Positions 9,378 to 17,705 of a stretch of 64,000 bases of DNA are shown piece by piece. A program made the position numbers and the translations under genes. Each line of letters starts with the position of its first letter. Position 1 is the stretch's first letter. The notes below the pieces were generated by a model. It saw nothing but the letters and a program-made list of their open reading frames with translations, ran no database searches and was not told where the DNA came from. Source of the DNA: Tolypothrix brevis GSE-NOS-MK-07-07A (GTDB lineage Bacteria > Cyanobacteriota > Cyanobacteriia > Cyanobacteriales > Nostocaceae); NCBI GenBank assembly GCA_019358985.1, contig JAHHIJ010000009.1, positions 124,001 through 188,000 on the forward strand, given 5' to 3'.

Positions 9378-11279
9378 ATGATTTTACAAGAGCGGATAAT
9401 TTATTGCACAAATCCCGGCTGTACTAACCCCATCAATTCTCTGGGTGAAAGCAGATTATGTGCAAGTTGTCAAACTCCTTTAATTCACCGTTATATTTGG
9501 GCTACTGGGGAACATCAAGCCATTCCACCGGGAGAATTAATAAAAGATAGATATGAGGTAATTACATCGCAAATTTGGCTGGATATTCAACCCCTCCAGG
9601 TGCCAGAGATACCCGAACAATTGCCAAAAGCAATTATTCCTTATTTACGCTTATCGAGCGATCGCTCCCATCTGCCTCAAATTTATGGATTTGCGGATGA
9701 TATACTTTTACTGGAAAATGTGCCGATAGATGAAACTGGAAATTTATATCCAGCGATCACCGACGCATGGGAACAAGCAACTCCAGTGCGACAAGTTTAC
9801 TGGCTGTGGCAAATGATTCAACTTTGGCAACCTCTATCAGAATTTGGAGTTGCCGAAAGCTTACTGTTTCCACACAACCTGCGAGTACAAGGTTGGTGCG
9901 TGCGACTCTTGGAACTTTATGAGTCAGAACAGCCGAGTCTTCAACAGTTGGGTGAATCCTGGAAACCGATTGTAGCTGTCGCTAAACCAGAAGTAGCACC
10001 AGCTTTGGAAAAAATAGTCGATTCTATGTGCCTTGAGGGTGAAATTGACTTAAAAGCGATCGCAACTCAACTCAATCAGCTATTATTATCATCAGCAGCC
10101 CAATTGCCATTAAATCTACAAGTGGCAGGGGCAACAGATAGCGGTTCCCAACAAAAGCAAAATGAAGATACTTGCTATCCCATCGCTTTTGGTAACTCAG
10201 ACGATCCCCTATTACCCCGCTTATCGATTGTTTGCGATGGTATCGGCGGACATGAGGGCGGTGAAGTCGCAAGCCAATTGGCAGTACAATCTCTGAAGTT
10301 GCAAATTCGCGCTTTACTAGCAGAAGTAGCAGAACAAACTGAACTAGTATCGCCAGAATTGTTACAGCAGCAACTAGAAGCAAGTTTGCGGGTTGTAAAT
10401 AACGTCATTTGTGCCTGCAACGACGAGCAAAAACGCCAGGGTAGGGAACGCATGGCAACAACCGTCGTTATGGCTCTACAAGTGCCGCAACAAATCAAGA
10501 TAGCTCCTGGTTCGTATTCACAAAATACTCACGAACTTTACTTAGCAAGTGTCGGTGATAGCCGCGCATACTGGATTACACGCGATTACTGCCAGCTACT
10601 GACAGTAGATGACGATGTGGCATCGCGGGAAGTACGCTTTGCCCGCAGTCTGTATCGCAAAGCACTACAACGTCCAGATGCTTATGCTCTTACCCAAGCT
10701 TTGGGAACGAAAGATGGTGAATTTCTGCGTTTTGTAATTCAGCGATTCATCTTAGAAGAAGATGGCATATTAATGCTATGTTCCGATGGACTCAGCGATC
10801 ATAATTTGGTAGAAAATCACTGGACAGAATATGCAGTACCAGTCTTAAAAGGTGAAATTTCACCAGAAGATGCGGTTGACAACTGGATTAATTTGGCAAA
10901 TCAGAAAAATGGTCATGATAATATTTCGGTTGTGCTTACCCATTGCCGTGTATCTCCAGAATACTTGGTGCCTGTAACTCCCTCCCAGCCGCTAGCCGTA
11001 ATAGAAGAAGAAGCAGAATCAGAGTTGGCAGATAGTTCTCAAGCGCTACTAGATTTAGACATTCCACCAGCCGAAGCACCTGCCGTTTCTGTAACTCCAA
11101 CTGAAGTGAAAAAACCACCTCACGGTAAGCTTTGGGTACTACTGTCCGGGGTGTTGGCGTTGCTGGCAGGAACTACAATAGGATTGTTTGCTTGGTCGCA
11201 ACTTAATCCTCAAAGATTCCAGCAAACGTGCCGGCAACTTCCTCAAAAAGTACAGCAACTCTGTCCACATGGGAAATAG
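9378..11279 (+). CDS. Zinc-ribbon PP2C-type serine/threonine phosphatase, membrane-anchored
   Basis: The 633-residue protein starts with a short zinc-ribbon-like segment (CTNPGC and CASC within the first 35 residues), followed by a 200-residue linker and a PP2C/PPM phosphatase domain. The metal-binding motifs are intact: NEDTCY near 255, VCDGIGGHEGG near 285, TTVVMAL, VGDSRAYW, CSDGLSDH and NGHDNISVV. A single membrane segment near residues 583-605 (LWVLLSGVLALLAG) is followed by a short tail, so the catalytic part should face the cytoplasm. It probably reverses Ser/Thr phosphorylation by Hanks-type kinases; no kinase gene is adjacent. It has ATG at 9378 and no operon partner. Confidence 0.9.
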   Translation: MILQERIIYCTNPGCTNPINSLGESRLCASCQTPLIHRYIWATGEHQAIPPGELIKDRYEVITSQIWLDIQPLQVPEIPEQLPKAIIPYLRLSSDRSHLPQIYGFADDILLLENVPIDETGNLYPAITDAWEQATPVRQVYWLWQMIQLWQPLSEFGVAESLLFPHNLRVQGWCVRLLELYESEQPSLQQLGESWKPIVAVAKPEVAPALEKIVDSMCLEGEIDLKAIATQLNQLLLSSAAQLPLNLQVAGATDSGSQQKQNEDTCYPIAFGNSDDPLLPRLSIVCDGIGGHEGGEVASQLAVQSLKLQIRALLAEVAEQTELVSPELLQQQLEASLRVVNNVICACNDEQKRQGRERMATTVVMALQVPQQIKIAPGSYSQNTHELYLASVGDSRAYWITRDYCQLLTVDDDVASREVRFARSLYRKALQRPDAYALTQALGTKDGEFLRFVIQRFILEEDGILMLCSDGLSDHNLVENHWTEYAVPVLKGEISPEDAVDNWINLANQKNGHDNISVVLTHCRVSPEYLVPVTPSQPLAVIEEEAESELADSSQALLDLDIPPAEAPAVSVTPTEVKKPPHGKLWVLLSGVLALLAGTTIGLFAWSQLNPQRFQQTCRQLPQKVQQLCPHGK

Positions 11280-11307
11280 GGACAAAGGTACATCTGGTAG
11301 AAAACAC

Positions 11308-11332
11308 GTAGAGACGTAGCATTGCTACGTCT
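11308..11332. repeat. Palindromic repeat, GTAGAGACG family (TAGC-type core)
   Basis: GTAGAGACGTAGC followed by ATTGCTACGTCT forms a hairpin. The copy at 51934-51958 is nearly identical and also shares the flank AATCAAGGGTTTAGG; a third copy is at 62820-62848. Confidence 0.65.
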
Positions 11333-11593
11333 AATCAAGGGTTTAGGGCAATGCATAATTAAATTCGGTCGATGTTTAATGGGGAAATATTTCTTCTATC
11401 TCAACCTTTCCCCTTCCTTCCTGCCCAGTGCCCCATTTGTTGTAAAATTAATCTTGGCGTTAAGACGCACTTAAAAAGCGTCGTCGGGTTATTCCTTTCG
11501 GATTATAAGGCAATGCTTCATAGCGATCGCGTCTGTTGGAGTTCTCGCTTTGTTTAACGAAGAGTGAAATCGAAGATAAAAAATGAGACTTCT

Positions 11594-11728
11594 TGCTAAA
11601 GTACCTGACGACTCTGATGTTGCCGTCTAATTGTTATTAAAGCCTGCACTGGCTCTTAATGATAGGCTTTCTGCGCTGACGGCAATTCCAGATTTCGGGA
11701 CTTTATTTTTATAGCAGGTACTTAAGCA
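11594..11728. other. Nested inverted repeat, possible structured RNA or miniature element
   Basis: Three nested complementary pairs lie in 135 bases: TGCTAAAGTACCTG (11594-11607) with CAGGTACTTAAGCA (11715-11728), one mismatch; TTGCCGTC (11630-11637) with GACGGCAA (11678-11685); and an inner ATTAAAGCC with GGCTCTTAAT. No open frame covers it. It could be a non-coding RNA or a miniature inverted-repeat element. I cannot assign a family. Confidence 0.45.
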
Positions 11729-11834
11729 TTAATCTTCAAAGAAAGCAAGCAGTCTATTTTGAAATCAATGTTCAGTAAAATGAGGAACGACTGTGGAGAT
11801 ACTTGTAGAAAAGCAACTAGGTGTAAATGTTAAT

Positions 11835-12313
11835 GTCAGCAACCCCGGTCTGAAGAAACGGGGCTTCTAGCCTAAAACTAGAAGTCTTCTTCAGAAATAG
11901 CTGACCAGACTAAGTACTACGAGTACTACGTTAAAGGCAAGAGTTTAAGACCTACCTGAGGGTGCGTAGCTAGCCCTCTGCTCTAGAACCGAACAATTAA
12001 ACATCTTTAAAAGGTTAAAGAAGTGTTGTTTGGAAAGTACCGACCTTTAACATTGTCGTTCGCGCAGCGTCTCCCTTTGGGAGAAGCTCACATCACCCCG
12101 CAAGGGAGGCTCGAATGAGCAAACATTATGCGTACAGGGTTGTGAAATTTGAAATGGTAACTGTCCCATTGAAAGTGCAAAACAATAGCACACCTAGTCA
12201 AACAATCCCAAGGCGATAATGGTTTCAAAATATTGAATGCGGTTAAAACCGCGATTTGCAGTTTCCCTCCCACGGCTAAAGCCAGTGGGTTTCCCACTTA
12301 ACATTTTTTTCTT
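11835..12313 (+). ncRNA. HEARO-like structured RNA, copy 2 (no associated ORF)
   Basis: This 479-nt copy aligns with 8179-8619. It begins with GTCAGCAACCCCGG and a CCCCG/CGGGG hairpin, keeps the AGCTGACC and GTACCGACC blocks, and has the long-range helix GTTAAAGG (11930-11937) with CCTTTAAC (12044-12051). A 30-odd-base insert at about 12055-12090 is a common dispersed repeat (CGTCTCCCTTTGGGAGAAG). Its 3' part has hairpins GCGGTTAAAACCGC (12239-12252) and CCCAC/GTGGG (12269-12289). It ends right before ATGA at 12314, the start of ftrV. The helices changed in both arms relative to copy 1, which argues for a conserved RNA fold. HEARO/IscB omega-RNA identity is inferred from length, junction and absence of an ORF. 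Confidence 0.65.
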
Positions 12314-12535
12314 ATGAAAATTGGCGATCGCGTCCGCGTTAAAGAATCCGTAATAATTTACCATCATCCTGAGCATCGCGGTCAGGGTTTTGACATCAAA
12401 GGATCAGAAGGGGAAGTAGTGCAAATTGCAACCGAATGGAAAGGTAAACCTATTAGCGCTAACCTGCCCTTCGTGGTACAGTTTACCAAAAAATTTAAGG
12501 CTCACTTACGCGATAATGAGTTAGAAATAATATAA
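12314..12535 (+). CDS. ftrV: Ferredoxin-thioredoxin reductase variable subunit
   Basis: The 73-residue protein matches the variable chain of ferredoxin:thioredoxin reductase: MKIGDRVRVKESV, YHHPEHRGQGFDIKG, SANLPFVVQF and a C-terminal HLRDNELEII. It has an SH3-like beta barrel and caps the catalytic FtrC subunit, which holds the [4Fe-4S] cluster and passes photosynthetic electrons to thioredoxin. No ftrC lies in the window. Its ATG begins the ATGA that borders the HEARO-like RNA, so as for zur the structured RNA occupies the immediate 5' leader and no ordinary leader remains. Confidence 0.92.
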   Translation: MKIGDRVRVKESVIIYHHPEHRGQGFDIKGSEGEVVQIATEWKGKPISANLPFVVQFTKKFKAHLRDNELEII

Positions 12536-12545
12536 TTTAAATTTC

Positions 12546-12767
12546 TTATCGGCGGCGAAACAAACGGAAAATATTTAGTTCGCCGCGCATCTTTTCTAAT
12601 TCTTGACGGTTACGCTCTGCTGTGATATAATACCATTCACAATGACGCTTAAACTCTGACCGCGCCCGAACTTCGTGATAAAACTGATGAGTAGTTTGGT
12701 GAGCGGTAAAGGTTTCTTCAATTTCCGGTTGAGGAATGCGAAGAATATACGGTAAGTTTTTATTCAT
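12546..12767 (-). CDS. Small conserved-looking hypothetical protein (73 aa)
   Basis: This protein converges on ftrV with 10 bp between the stop codons. It is charged and helical (YHEVRARSEFKRHCEWYYITAERNRQELEKMRGEL), ends in FRLFRRR, and has no membrane segment or signal peptide. I do not recognise a named family. ATG start with a clean frame and compact spacing support it as a real gene. Confidence 0.65.
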   Translation of the reverse strand: MNKNLPYILRIPQPEIEETFTAHQTTHQFYHEVRARSEFKRHCEWYYITAERNRQELEKMRGELNIFRLFRRR

Positions 12768-12840
12768 TGACTTTTTTATAAGTGCTGAGGGATTTAGGAT
12801 TTTGTAGCTATTGAAATTATAGCGATTTATGAATCGCCCT

Positions 12841-12888
12841 CAGACTGGAAGTCTGGGGCTATACAAACAAAACCCGCCTACGCGGGTT
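12841..12888. repeat. Two-hairpin dispersed repeat
   Basis: CAGACT/AGTCTG forms a first hairpin, GGGGCTATACAAACAAA follows, then AACCCGC/GCGGGTT encloses a CTAC loop. This is the same design as at 6906, 28270, 46680 and 55370. Confidence 0.6.
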
Positions 12889-12935
12889 AAAATAATGAAG
12901 TATTTTTTGAAACATGTAAATGCTTGCGTATTTAT

Positions 12936-14261
12936 TTAGTTATTTTCGCTTTGTAGTCGTGAGGATAATGAATTACGCTGCAACCACGCATATAGTTTTA
13001 AATGTAAAGAATCTTCTGGCTTTGGCTTGTATTCACCAGTTTGAATTTCTTCAAGAACCTTATATAAAAATGAGCTGACATCATTCTTTACCAAGTCCTC
13101 AAACATAACTAATGGTAGCAGTACGCTTTCAACTTCTACATCGTCTTCACTAAACATGATAGTTTCAAATCTAAATCTATAGCCAGACCATTTAATACTA
13201 GATAGTCTATCTACTGCATTCTGAAAATTTATTATTAGATTGTAATTCTGTGGGTTCGGATTTTTTTGTCCACGCATTATCCACCAATAAACATTGTGCC
13301 TGACAAAATACTTTCCATTTGCGTTGGTACATACCTCTACTTCCACACCGTCTACATCCAAGAACTGACGAGTCATTACTCTAGCTTCACCTTCAGGCAT
13401 TGGTTCTAATTCCTCCCAAGGTTCTACATCAACTACATTTATATGTTTCCCCTCTTGAGGTTGATAGTTATCAACAAGCTTTACCGGAATAGGATCATCC
13501 TCCAAAGCTTCTAGAGATGAAATTTCCTCTTTCTCTGGTATATTTTCTAGAAGTACTTCTAGCTGCTCTTGGCTAAAAGCCATAAACTCTACACCAGCAA
13601 TAGTCCTATGGGTGGAATTATCCATAAAATGAACTAGACCATCAAATGGCGTTAAATCTATTCTTATACCGTTATAAATTGTTTCCCAATAACCTAATTT
13701 ACCTAAGGATTTAGGGTTTGTTTGGTACTCTTTCCACTTCAAAGAACTAGCCTTTTTGTTAATACTTCTCAATACGCTCCGGATGCCACCGGATACACCG
13801 CGTCTGCCATAAACAGGGTACATTAAATATATTGTCAGTGGTTCTTCTTCAGCTACTGCGTCAAAGCCAAATATCATAGTATTGAACTTGGCTAGCTGTT
13901 GAAGGCTCTGTTGTAATGCTGTCTCTAATGGAGTTATTTTTCTAATTGGTGATACGACTTTCGACCAATTTAGAGGCGGTTTATATAACTTTATTAACTC
14001 ATTTTCGAGATGTAAAAGAGTATTTATATCGTTAGTGCAAACCATCCAGCTAATACTAATCCGGTCTTTTCTATTAAACCTTTTTAGTTGCTTAAACCTA
14101 TGGTGGTCTTTCCAGCGTTTAACTAAGTTGAGTGTTCTACCAATATAAAGCACCTGACTGCTATCAGATACGAAGTAGATGGCTGCACAATTAGGTAAAT
14201 TATCTTTGTCTAATAAATAAATTGATTGCAGTTCAGATAATTTAATTTCTTCTATTAACAT
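12936..14261 (-). CDS. GIY-YIG nuclease-domain protein with a large unassigned C-terminal region
   Basis: Residues 20-115 form a GIY-YIG domain: IYFVSDSSQVLYIG gives the two signature strands, RTLNLVKRW holds the conserved Arg, and HLENELIKLYKPPLN carries the metal-binding Glu. The remaining 320 residues are not recognised; they include an acidic segment (VEPWEELEPMPEGE). GIY-YIG domains cut or nick DNA in homing, repair and restriction enzymes; here the substrate is unknown. I choose ATG at 14261, giving 441 residues; an upstream ATG at 14303 would overlap the preceding gene by ten bases. It follows the YdcF-like gene on the same strand with 32 bp between them. The frame is AT-richer than the neighbouring genes, so transfer is possible. 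Confidence 0.75.
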   Translation of the reverse strand: MLIEEIKLSELQSIYLLDKDNLPNCAAIYFVSDSSQVLYIGRTLNLVKRWKDHHRFKQLKRFNRKDRISISWMVCTNDINTLLHLENELIKLYKPPLNWSKVVSPIRKITPLETALQQSLQQLAKFNTMIFGFDAVAEEEPLTIYLMYPVYGRRGVSGGIRSVLRSINKKASSLKWKEYQTNPKSLGKLGYWETIYNGIRIDLTPFDGLVHFMDNSTHRTIAGVEFMAFSQEQLEVLLENIPEKEEISSLEALEDDPIPVKLVDNYQPQEGKHINVVDVEPWEELEPMPEGEARVMTRQFLDVDGVEVEVCTNANGKYFVRHNVYWWIMRGQKNPNPQNYNLIINFQNAVDRLSSIKWSGYRFRFETIMFSEDDVEVESVLLPLVMFEDLVKNDVSSFLYKVLEEIQTGEYKPKPEDSLHLKLYAWLQRNSLSSRLQSENN

Positions 14262-14293
14262 CTGACTTGACAGCTTTCCTCTAAAGAGTATTC

Positions 14294-15085
14294 TCAAAGC
14301 CAACCGCGTAAACGATAGACAAGAGTACCAATGTACTCTTTTAAAGCGCTGGTAAAGTCGTGTAAATTGCCACTATCGGGAAACAAATTTAGGATAGCGG
14401 CTTTGGGAGTGTTGGCGAGTTCATTTATTTCGCCCTCACTGACGAGAAAATCAGTAGGTGCAGGAATAGCATCAATTCCTTGACGCTTAAAAATAAGTAG
14501 CGATCGCGGCATATGCATTGCCGAAGTAACTAACAATACCCGACGAATCCCACGAGCCGCAACAATTTTCTTGACATTTACAGCATTTTCATGAGTATTG
14601 AGAGAGTCAGGTTCTTGGACAATTGCCTCTTTTGGTATACCAATAGAAGTCAGAATTGTTGCCATATCCCCTGACTCTGAGGAACCGCTACCACGCCAAT
14701 CGATCCGACCACCACTGAGAATAATTATGGGGGCTTTTTTTTGGCGATAAAGTTGAGCCGCGTAAATAACGCGATCGCCTGCTTCATTTAAATCTACACC
14801 TGGACGTGGCGGAGTCGCTGATTTAGTTGCACCACCCAAAACCACAATTGCATCAGAAGGTGGTATTTCCGCAAGTGGGAGATTTTGCCATTCAAGCGAT
14901 CGCACCAAAGACTTAGAAACCCAAGCATTACCAGAAACTAGTAATATAATTAATGCGAATGCGATCGCTATCGCTGCCATGCGCGGTCTTTTCCACAGCA
15001 GAAGAAGTGAAAACAGCAACAAAATGCAAGCTAACCCTAGCGGGTAAAAAAACAGCGGTAATAACTTAGAAAGATATAAAAACAT
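14294..15085 (-). CDS. YdcF/SanA-like DUF218 membrane protein
   Basis: With ATG at 15085 the protein has 263 residues: two hydrophobic segments near the N terminus ([24 protein letters not shown] and [17 protein letters not shown]), then a DUF218 domain starting at DAIVVLGG, with [18 protein letters not shown], and [16 protein letters not shown]218 proteins (YdcF, SanA, ElyC) act at the cell envelope; the exact reaction is unsettled. The reading frame runs upstream to 15256, but that extension only translates heptamer repeats (NAQCPMP units) and should not be part of the protein. Confidence 0.85.
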   Translation of the reverse strand: MFLYLSKLLPLFFYPLGLACILLLFSLLLLWKRPRMAAIAIAFALIILLVSGNAWVSKSLVRSLEWQNLPLAEIPPSDAIVVLGGATKSATPPRPGVDLNEAGDRVIYAAQLYRQKKAPIIILSGGRIDWRGSGSSESGDMATILTSIGIPKEAIVQEPDSLNTHENAVNVKKIVAARGIRRVLLVTSAMHMPRSLLIFKRQGIDAIPAPTDFLVSEGEINELANTPKAAILNLFPDSGNLHDFTSALKEYIGTLVYRLRGWL

Positions 15086-15090
15086 AATAG

Positions 15091-15255
15091 GGAATGGGGC
15101 AATGGGCATTGGGCATTGGGCATTGGGCATTGGGCATTGGGCATTGGGCATTGGGCATGGGGCAATGGGCATTGGGCATTGGGCATTGGTAATAATTCTT
15201 TTCATAATCCCCAGTCCCCAGTCCCCAGTCCCTAGTCCCCAGTCCCTAGTTCCCA
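15091..15255. repeat. Heptamer tandem array GGGCATT and CCCCAGT
   Basis: From about 15091 to 15187 the unit GGGCATT repeats about a dozen times with few changes. After a short spacer, CCCCAGT/CCCTAGT units repeat from 15209 to 15255. This is a short tandemly repeated sequence of the kind known in heterocystous cyanobacteria. The period of seven is not a multiple of three, so any frame through it is incidental. Confidence 0.85.
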
Positions 15256-15259
15256 ATTA

Positions 15260-15769
15260 CTACTTTTCCCAAAACTTCAAATTGAAAGCTCCACGAGAGC
15301 GACGGAAACGACGAGTGGGTCTGCGTTTCCGTTTGGTTGCCCTTTCGTTTGAGAGTTGTCCTTGATCATCTTCTGCCTCTTCAGCAGGTAATTGAGTTTT
15401 AGTTTCTTCTGAGGCTTCCCACCAAGCAATAATCCAGCCCCCCCCTAAACCAGCTAATGCGCTCAACAAAACACTTATGGGTCCTGGATATCGCAAAACT
15501 AGAAAACCAAGTAGAAAAAATAACCAGTATTTCAATCCGGCATCAATGCCATCAGCTGAACCTAAAGTAGGGGCTTGAGGACTGGTTCTGGTTGCGGTTG
15601 TTAAGCCACCTAATGCTATACCACCCACTATCCCCAAGAAGATACTTAGGGATGATGGTGCGCCCGTCATGGAAAATATGAGTGTTAAAAATAATCCAAA
15701 GACGAGTTGAGAAAAGAAAGCTTGAGAGATGGTAATCAGACCGCCGAAGTCGTTCTTTTTTGGTGCCAT
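15260..15769 (-). CDS. Small membrane protein with basic C-terminal tail
   Basis: The 169-residue protein has three or four hydrophobic segments (LVFGLFLTLIFSM, LSIFLGIVGGIALGGL, WLFFLLGFLVL, ISVLLSALAGLGGGWIIAW) and then a cytoplasmic-looking tail, first acidic (PAEEAEDDQ) and then strongly basic (KRKRRPTRRFRRSRG). I do not recognise a named family. It starts 10 bp after the stop of the phosphotransferase/kinase gene on the same strand and is probably co-transcribed with it. Confidence 0.7.
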   Translation of the reverse strand: MAPKKNDFGGLITISQAFFSQLVFGLFLTLIFSMTGAPSSLSIFLGIVGGIALGGLTTATRTSPQAPTLGSADGIDAGLKYWLFFLLGFLVLRYPGPISVLLSALAGLGGGWIIAWWEASEETKTQLPAEEAEDDQGQLSNERATKRKRRPTRRFRRSRGAFNLKFWEK

Positions 15770-15779
15770 AAGCTTAAAT

Positions 15780-17318
15780 CTATTGGCGAATTACTTCTAA
15801 TTGTGCCTGTTGTGGTTGAGTTGTATCCAAAATTTTCAGGTAGGGTTTTTCTTCTTCGGTGAAGGGTTCAGCCGAGTTAAGTTGCGATCGCAATAAATCA
15901 ACTGTGGCATCGGCAATATCACCAGTGCGATCGCGCAACCGTTGTTCCAAAACGGATACTGGTGCGGTGCATTGGATAATTTGCAAAGGAAGTTGGTGTT
16001 TATTAGCTTGGGCGATCGCTTCTTGTCGCAGTTGTTGTTTATCATACTTGGCATCCAAAATCACTGTATAACCTTGATTTGCCAGTAGAATTCCCAATTC
16101 CAGCAACCGTGCATAAGTTTTCTGGGTCATCTCAGGTGTATACAAATCATCTCCACCCCGTTCTAAAAGTGGAATTCCCGCCAAATGTTTCCGCACTGCA
16201 TCTGAACGAATCAGAATTGCTCCTAGCTGACGCGATAATAACCGCGCTGTGGTACTTTTACCAGAACCTGACAACCCCGACATCAATATTAATTGCCCTT
16301 GCTTGGGTTTAGTATAATGCCAAGCCAGTTTGTAATACTCAGATGCGGTTTTTGCTGCCTCTTCCTTAACGGTTGCGGGAACACCTGGATCATCTAACAA
16401 AAATGATGTCACCTTTGCCCTGACATACGCTTGACGGTTTAAATATATTGGTAGTACCTGTAACCCTTCCCAATCACCAGTTTGCTCTAGATAAGTATTT
16501 AAGTACGCATTACTCAAATCTTGTCGCTGCTCTGCTTCTAAATTCATCACAGCATATGCGATGTCGAACATGACATCGACAAAGCGAAACGGTTCATTAA
16601 ACTCAATGCAATCGAACAGTAAAATTTTATCTTGCCACAAAGCAATATTTCTTAAGTGCAAGTCTCCGTGACATTCTCGAATGAAGTTATTGGCAATGCG
16701 ACTTTTAAACAGTTCGGTGCGATCGCGAAAAAAGTTATCTGTATATAGCTTTGTTTCGTCAAATTGTGTCTGCGTTTGAGGACCACCGATATATTTTTCA
16801 CTTTGCTCGTAATTCTCATCAAACGCTTCTCGAACTTGAGCAACTTCCCCAAAACTGCGAATGCGATCGCTAGTCTCAGTTTTGGCGTGATACTCAGCTA
16901 CAACTTGTCCCAAGTGTTCTAAATCAGTTTCATTCAACTTACCCTGTTCAAATAAAGCGCTAAATAAAGTCTCTTGAGGGAATTGCTGCATTTTCAACAC
17001 ATATTCTACAGCTTCTCCCGTTCCTCCCAGATGATATTGATTATCCGTCAAAGTTATAGGCAAAACTTCTAAATACAGTTCTGCTGCTCCCCGCTGATTT
17101 AACCGCAATTCTTCTTGAGTAAAATGCTGCCGTTTTTCCAAAGTTGAAAAGTCCAAAAAGCCAAAATTCATCGGCTTTTTCACTTTATAAGCATAATCCC
17201 CAGTTAGCAGCACATAAGAAATGTGCGTTTGAATCAGTTGAATTGGTTCTGTTACCCCATGAGGATAAAACCCAGGTTGCAACATTTGCTCAATCAAAGC
17301 TGGAACAGAAACTGTCAT
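15780..17318 (-). CDS. Aminoglycoside-phosphotransferase-like domain fused to a P-loop kinase
   Basis: The first 330 residues form a phosphotransferase fold of the APH/choline kinase group, with HGDLHLRN as catalytic loop and LLFDCIEF as the metal-binding segment. The last 180 residues are a P-loop kinase domain with Walker A SGLSGSGKST, then IRSDAVRKHL and DAKYD. This APH plus ATP-binding fusion of about 510 residues is known in cyanobacteria and proteobacteria, but its substrate is not established and it should not be read as antibiotic resistance. It precedes a small membrane protein gene by 10 bp. The ATG at 17318 gives a normal N terminus. Confidence 0.88.
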   Translation of the reverse strand: MTVSVPALIEQMLQPGFYPHGVTEPIQLIQTHISYVLLTGDYAYKVKKPMNFGFLDFSTLEKRQHFTQEELRLNQRGAAELYLEVLPITLTDNQYHLGGTGEAVEYVLKMQQFPQETLFSALFEQGKLNETDLEHLGQVVAEYHAKTETSDRIRSFGEVAQVREAFDENYEQSEKYIGGPQTQTQFDETKLYTDNFFRDRTELFKSRIANNFIRECHGDLHLRNIALWQDKILLFDCIEFNEPFRFVDVMFDIAYAVMNLEAEQRQDLSNAYLNTYLEQTGDWEGLQVLPIYLNRQAYVRAKVTSFLLDDPGVPATVKEEAAKTASEYYKLAWHYTKPKQGQLILMSGLSGSGKSTTARLLSRQLGAILIRSDAVRKHLAGIPLLERGGDDLYTPEMTQKTYARLLELGILLANQGYTVILDAKYDKQQLRQEAIAQANKHQLPLQIIQCTAPVSVLEQRLRDRTGDIADATVDLLRSQLNSAEPFTEEEKPYLKILDTTQPQQAQLEVIRQ

Positions 17319-17356
17319 CTTTTTTTAGCGTCCTTGGTGAGTTGGCAATTCAAACA

Positions 17357-17384
17357 CAAAAAAAACCAGGAATTAACTCCTGGT
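17357..17384 (-). terminator. Rho-independent terminator on the minus strand
   Basis: Read on the minus strand, ACCAGGA and TCCTGGT form a seven-base stem with a six-base loop, followed directly by a run of eight T. It lies after the RHH gene and just before the phosphotransferase gene, and would stop transcription coming from the TnpB element. Confidence 0.75.
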
Positions 17385-17532
17385 ATCATCGACAACTATT
17401 ATATACTTCAGTTAGAACAGCAGGAGCCTCACACTCACCCATAAAGGGAGTGTGAGAGGAATGCGCGTGAGTTAAGGAGTAGTTTCTGACCAATGCTCGG
17501 AGAGCGAGGGAAGACACCGACGACGAAACGAA

Positions 17533-17667
17533 CTATCTCTCTGGTAATGAACGAATAAACTCCCGAATCACATCCGTCTTATTACGCTTCACTTTCTTGC
17601 AATAGGTATCTAGCATTTTCTTCTCTTCTTTTGGGAGCCTGATGTTAATTGAATCCTCATACTTCAT
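17533..17667 (-). CDS. Ribbon-helix-helix (CopG/MetJ-like) DNA-binding protein, 44 aa
   Basis: The protein MKYEDSINIRLPKEEKKML... is a minimal ribbon-helix-helix unit: the strand SINIRLP, then two helices EEKKMLDTYCKKVKRN and TDVIREFIRSL. Such proteins bind DNA as dimers through the paired strands. I take the ATG at 17667; the frame continues upstream to 17739 but that part overlaps the TnpB start region and looks random (MEVLCTGRCISYYDC). It is divergent from tnpB with 38 bp between start codons, and a palindrome lies in that gap, so it probably regulates itself and tnpB. It is carried within the element. Confidence 0.8.
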   Translation of the reverse strand: MKYEDSINIRLPKEEKKMLDTYCKKVKRNKTDVIREFIRSLPER

Positions 17668-17676
17668 AGGTTGCGA

Positions 17677-17697
17677 TGTAAAGCAATATGATTTACA
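17677..17697. promoter_or_regulatory. Candidate operator between RHH gene and tnpB
   Basis: TGTAAA at 17677-17682 and TTTACA at 17692-17697 form a perfect inverted repeat with a nine-base spacer in the 38-bp divergent promoter gap. Position and symmetry suit binding by the adjacent RHH dimer. This is inference. Confidence 0.5.
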
Positions 17698-17705
17698 ATC
17701 ATAGT

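Noticed and set aside
10072-10498. Minus-strand frames of about 105 residues within the PP2C gene.
   Set aside because: They lie opposite well-conserved phosphatase motifs and have no family features; they are antisense shadows.
11594-11728. 6S RNA.
   Set aside because: The nested stems recall a rod-like RNA, but the length is below the usual 180 nt and no central bubble or promoter-like features can be matched by eye.
15086-15256. N-terminal 57 residues in frame with the YdcF-like gene.
   Set aside because: They only translate GGGCATT and CCCCAGT heptamers; homology and the membrane segments start at the Met at 15085.
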